Below are positions 60,801 to 64,000 of a stretch of DNA of 64,000 nucleotides, in pieces. A program made the translations under genes and the position numbers. Location: positions 112,726,629-112,790,628 of the forward strand of contig NC_060250.1 in the NCBI RefSeq assembly GCF_921293095.1, in the 5' to 3' direction. A model generated the notes under the pieces. It saw only the letters and a list, made by a program, of their open reading frames with translations. It was not told the origin of the DNA and did no database searches. The stretch comes from Ischnura elegans (taxonomy: Eukaryota > Arthropoda > Insecta > Odonata > Coenagrionidae). The first letter of the stretch is position 1; the number at the start of each line of letters is the position of its first letter.

Positions 60801-62529
60801 ATTTTAAAAAATATATTCCAACTGAGATTGCAAATTCGTTAAGATCTGAGTTTACTTAAGTTAATATTAGCTACACACAGAGCTAATGCAAAAGCTTTTA
60901 TATTTCATAAATTTTGTAACGGAGAAAGGTCCCTTTAAGCGCTTAGACTGGCAGAGGAAATAAAAAAATACAAAAAAATGCGGAAACGTCTGAGTCTTTC
61001 GCGATACCCCTTTTGGGTATCGCACAGGAGTTTTGCAAAAGCAAATCCGGATTTACCGCGAATTCTTAACCTTAATTCATATCAAGAAATCAAACCTACA
61101 AGAATTAGTGTATTGAAAATATTTGTTCCAATTGGCCTAATTGTGTGCAGAATCCTGCGTCGCCCAATAAAAAATTATTGGAACGTAATATTAAATTATG
61201 ATAATACGTTCCAATAGTTTTTCCAATAGTTATAATTAAAAAATATTAAAAGCCCTTTTCATAGAGTCATAGACCGCTAATATTGAGAAAAATGTGGTTT
61301 ATGTGGATGCCCACCATTTACGATAAATTTACTGGATTTGTGGCTTCATTAACGATCTCCAGCATAAAAAGAATTATACATATATATTACTTCCATTGTG
61401 GAGGACAGTAATGACCCTTCCGTTTGATTCTTCCGGGAGCTCTTCTGTTGATTGATGATGGCTTCATGTTTTTTCAGCCTTTATCCTAACAACTTGCTGC
61501 CAGCCTCTTCACGTCAGAAGAAGACACATGACCTGAAGACGCCGGCGAGATTGCCAGCGAATCTACCGTCTACAGACACCAACAAAAATCAAAAAACACC
61601 AAAAAGAATGCTGAAACAAGAAATTTTAGTACCGCTTCAAATTAAAACGGCCTGAACCCGGGGGTAAACACTTAGTGGCTCAAATGATTTCTATTTAATA
61701 GTTTGTATGAAGTGCGTCGTAAACTCGGAGAAATTGTTACTGGGAGCTGTTCTGGTCAATTGTGGAGGCTAGAAACGCCACAGACCCTAAAATCAGTCAC
61801 TAATAGAGCAGCCCGGGTTCACATCTTTATAAAGAAAGGATGTTTCTATAGTAAATCGGTCCTTTATCGGTGTATGCCAAGAGTATTTTTGCATGGAGAT
61901 TGTCTTTAAAGATTACAGCGAGGCACATATTTCCTGAAATTGGAGAAGCAATCGAAAAAGAATTACGATTATCTCACCTACAGATTTTCGTTTGTGATAA
62001 AAACCTTAAAAAGGGTCTCACCATTTCAATCTTTTGCTTCATCCGTGTCATTAAAGTAAGTCGTGTTCACACAACGACGGTACGTGAGCAAACAAAAGCT
62101 CTAGCAGCAGTTCAGTAAATCTAATCTGTAATCTTAGTACAGTGAGTGATGGATTAGATAAATGTTGTAAATCATTTGTGGAAAATGTTGACTTGAATGA
62201 AAGAGTAAGTAACGTTGAGGATAAGTAGAATATTTTGGAATCATACAGGAATACTTCCGAAATACAGGGTGATCCGACGTAAAACTTGGATTAGGGTCCT
62301 CATTACTTTTATCAAAGTCCTAATTACCAAAGACTGTTTACCATATGCAGAGTTCCCTTAAAGAGCCTAACAAAATATTTACAATTTTACTTCGACCTTT
62401 TAAGGGAATTACTTTATTCCGCGTCTTTTTAAATCTGTATTCTCCAAAAGTTTAATCTGCCTAAAATGTTATGGACGTCGGGCTTTTCATTTTTAGCTCA
62501 ATTTGGCACTGATCAGAATGCGTTTGATC
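57869..62529. other. Non-coding with a G+C/purine-rich patch
   Basis: From about 59050 to 60330 the sequence is richer in G and C, with many overlapping open frames on both strands (the longest is 134 codons, 59291-59695). None has a recognised motif. It could be a promoter or first-exon region, perhaps for troponin C. An 11-base inverted repeat (ATTGGAACGTA) lies near 61186-61216. Confidence 0.35.
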
Positions 62530-62766
62530 TCAATCACTTAGTAATTCAACCCAAAGGTTGGTTTGGATAGGTGAAAGTAGAGCTCAACCTAGACTAAGCC
62601 GCAGGCGAGTGAAGTTCACACAAACAAGGTTGGCGGATGACTTCCTTTCGTTGGACCACCTCGCACTTTGAGGATTTACGCATGGAGGCATCCGAAGGAA
62701 TCAACCGGGATTTAAACCCGGGACCTCAAGCCAAGCTCTCCACCCACTAGGCTACCACGCTTCCCA
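62530..62766 (-). repeat. tRNA-derived SINE, copy 4
   Basis: On the - strand: head GGGAAGCGTGGTAGCCTAGT, B box GGTTTAAATCC, body with GCGAGGTGGTCCAACGAAAG and GAGCTCTACTTTC, and tail CCTATCCAAACCAACCTTTG. It is the best-preserved copy. Confidence 0.78.
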
Positions 62767-63755
62767 ATTCCATCTTAAGTATCATTAATTGAGCCAGAAA
62801 GACTGCATTTTACCGGGAAAGGATGGATGATGGATCCACTAGAAATTCGGGAGATTGCACTAAATGGAAACCTTCTCAACATCGTAACCTGTCCAAACCC
62901 ACGCCCCTTATTACTAATCGCCATCCCACCCCCACAACCCGAATGACAAACTTTGTTCCCCAACCCCTATCCCATCCCTGCTTTAACAATCCCAGCTCTG
63001 AACCCCCCCTCTGATAAACCCCCATAAAATATATAGACCTGTCCCCGCCATATTTTTTCATTGATGTTTGTGTACTTGATAATGGCTTGCCGAAATCGGT
63101 CGTAATTTTTTAAAATAAATAGTGGAAATTACTAAGTGTTGTCGTTGCTAATGCTATGGAGCCCTTACACCATGTTCGAGCTACTAGTTTCGATTTACTA
63201 TTCTCTTGAACGTGGAACATCATTTTCAAGGTGCTCTCGACGGAGTTTCTGGCTGTCTATATGCTGCTGATGGTCCTTGCGTGTCATTCAAAGCGTTCCC
63301 CGAGCCTTGGCAAAGCACGTATCCAAACTCCTTCGCCCTCAACGACGACTCTTCCGCGACACGCCCACCGAACTCATATCCGTCACTGTCTCGGACACCC
63401 CAATGTTCATGAAATTAATATTCGAGACGCCTGCTGCGAGAGGATTCATTACTTTAGAAGATTATATCCCGAAATTTTTTAAGAAAAATTTGCAATTTTC
63501 CACGATTACGAACTTTTATATTCCCACCCATTCCGACATTCATTCCGTCGGAATAAATATTTTTTAATGAAAACTGCAAGTGTTTTCTTCAATATGGAAA
63601 AATTCCACTCAATCACGTTTGGTTCTGCTGATTTTAATCTCTCGAAAAATTATGCTTCTCCCCCCTCATGACACGAGGGATATTCAACCGGTGCACAGTG
63701 GTCCGAAATCGGAAAAAGCCGGACTACAGTTCAAAATTGCTTTTTTTTAGGTAGG
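62767..63755. other. Non-coding stretch
   Basis: Several 60-96 codon frames overlap on both strands at 62823-63567. No family is recognised and no splice pairing was convincing. Confidence 0.4.
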
Positions 63756-63994
63756 CAGGGGCGTACCCAGGATCACAACAAGGGGGGGGGGGCAAGCGAT
63801 GGGATTTATGAGATTATTCCTTGAAAAAATAGTTTTATTTTAGTTACATATCTTATACTAATATATATCATTTTTCGTGGGTTTAAAGAAAAATTGTTGA
63901 ATACTTACGTTTCAATTCAGTACTGATTTTGCTAAAAGACTTTTGCGATTTTTGCTTCTATGAGGGCAGCTGCCCCTCACTGGGTACACCCATG
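63756..63994. mobile_element. hAT-like MITE at the window edge
   Basis: Ends CAGGGGCGTACCCAG and CTGGGTACACCCATG are inverted repeats. The left flank TAGGTAGG matches the visible part of the right flank GAGGTA at five of six positions, as for an 8-bp duplication cut by the window end. A G run follows the left end. Confidence 0.7.
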
Positions 63995-64000
63995 GAGGTA

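Noticed and set aside
1..64000. CRISPR arrays, operons, bacterial promoters or prophage
   Set aside because: The window is eukaryotic. No regularly spaced direct repeats or compact gene clusters were seen.

Overview
This window is nuclear DNA from an arthropod, most likely an insect. The evidence is A+T-rich non-coding sequence, genes split by GT-AG introns of 0.1-4 kb or more, a muscle troponin C of the insect type, a ciliary tectonic gene, and a dense background of small inverted-repeat transposons and tRNA-derived SINEs. No bacterial or organellar genes were seen. The species cannot be fixed from sequence alone.

Three protein genes can be read exon by exon, with splice sites and reading phases that agree. 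(1) A secreted leucine-rich-repeat (LRR) protein on the + strand has six coding exons between 23296 and 33204 (558 residues: signal peptide, cysteine N-cap, LRRs, cysteine C-cap, Ser-rich tail). (2) A tectonic-family protein on the - strand has exons from 48393 down to 46776. Its start and signal-peptide exon are placed here by splice phase. A perfect RFX X-box lies about 140 bp upstream. Its 3' end is unresolved: a short exon at 46701-46653 and a chain of three exons at 40206-38159 both fit the open splice phase. (3) Troponin C, on the - strand, has five exons from 56559 down to 49520 (153 residues if one ATG-only exon lies further upstream). An intact tRNA-Ala(AGC) gene sits inside its largest intron on the opposite strand. 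Tectonic and troponin C are in tandem on the - strand, about 1.1 kb apart.

Layout: 1-22.6 kb is non-coding with repeats. 22.6-33.8 kb is the LRR gene. 33.8-38 kb is non-coding. 38-48.5 kb is tectonic plus its possible 3' exons. 49-56.6 kb is troponin C. 56.6-64 kb is non-coding with a G+C-rich patch at 59-60.3 kb.

Mobile DNA is the main other content. It includes Tigger/pogo-like MITEs (one carrying a nested insertion), hAT-like MITEs with 8-bp target duplications, a piggyBac-like MITE between two TTAA sites, a 1.29-kb element whose terminal motif recurs inside it, several foldback elements in introns, a decayed non-LTR retrotransposon endonuclease, and at least four copies of one tRNA-derived SINE family. 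I found no convincing new multi-gene system. The most interesting points are the X-box/tectonic pairing, the unresolved tectonic 3' end, and a near-perfect hairpin at 57636-57693.
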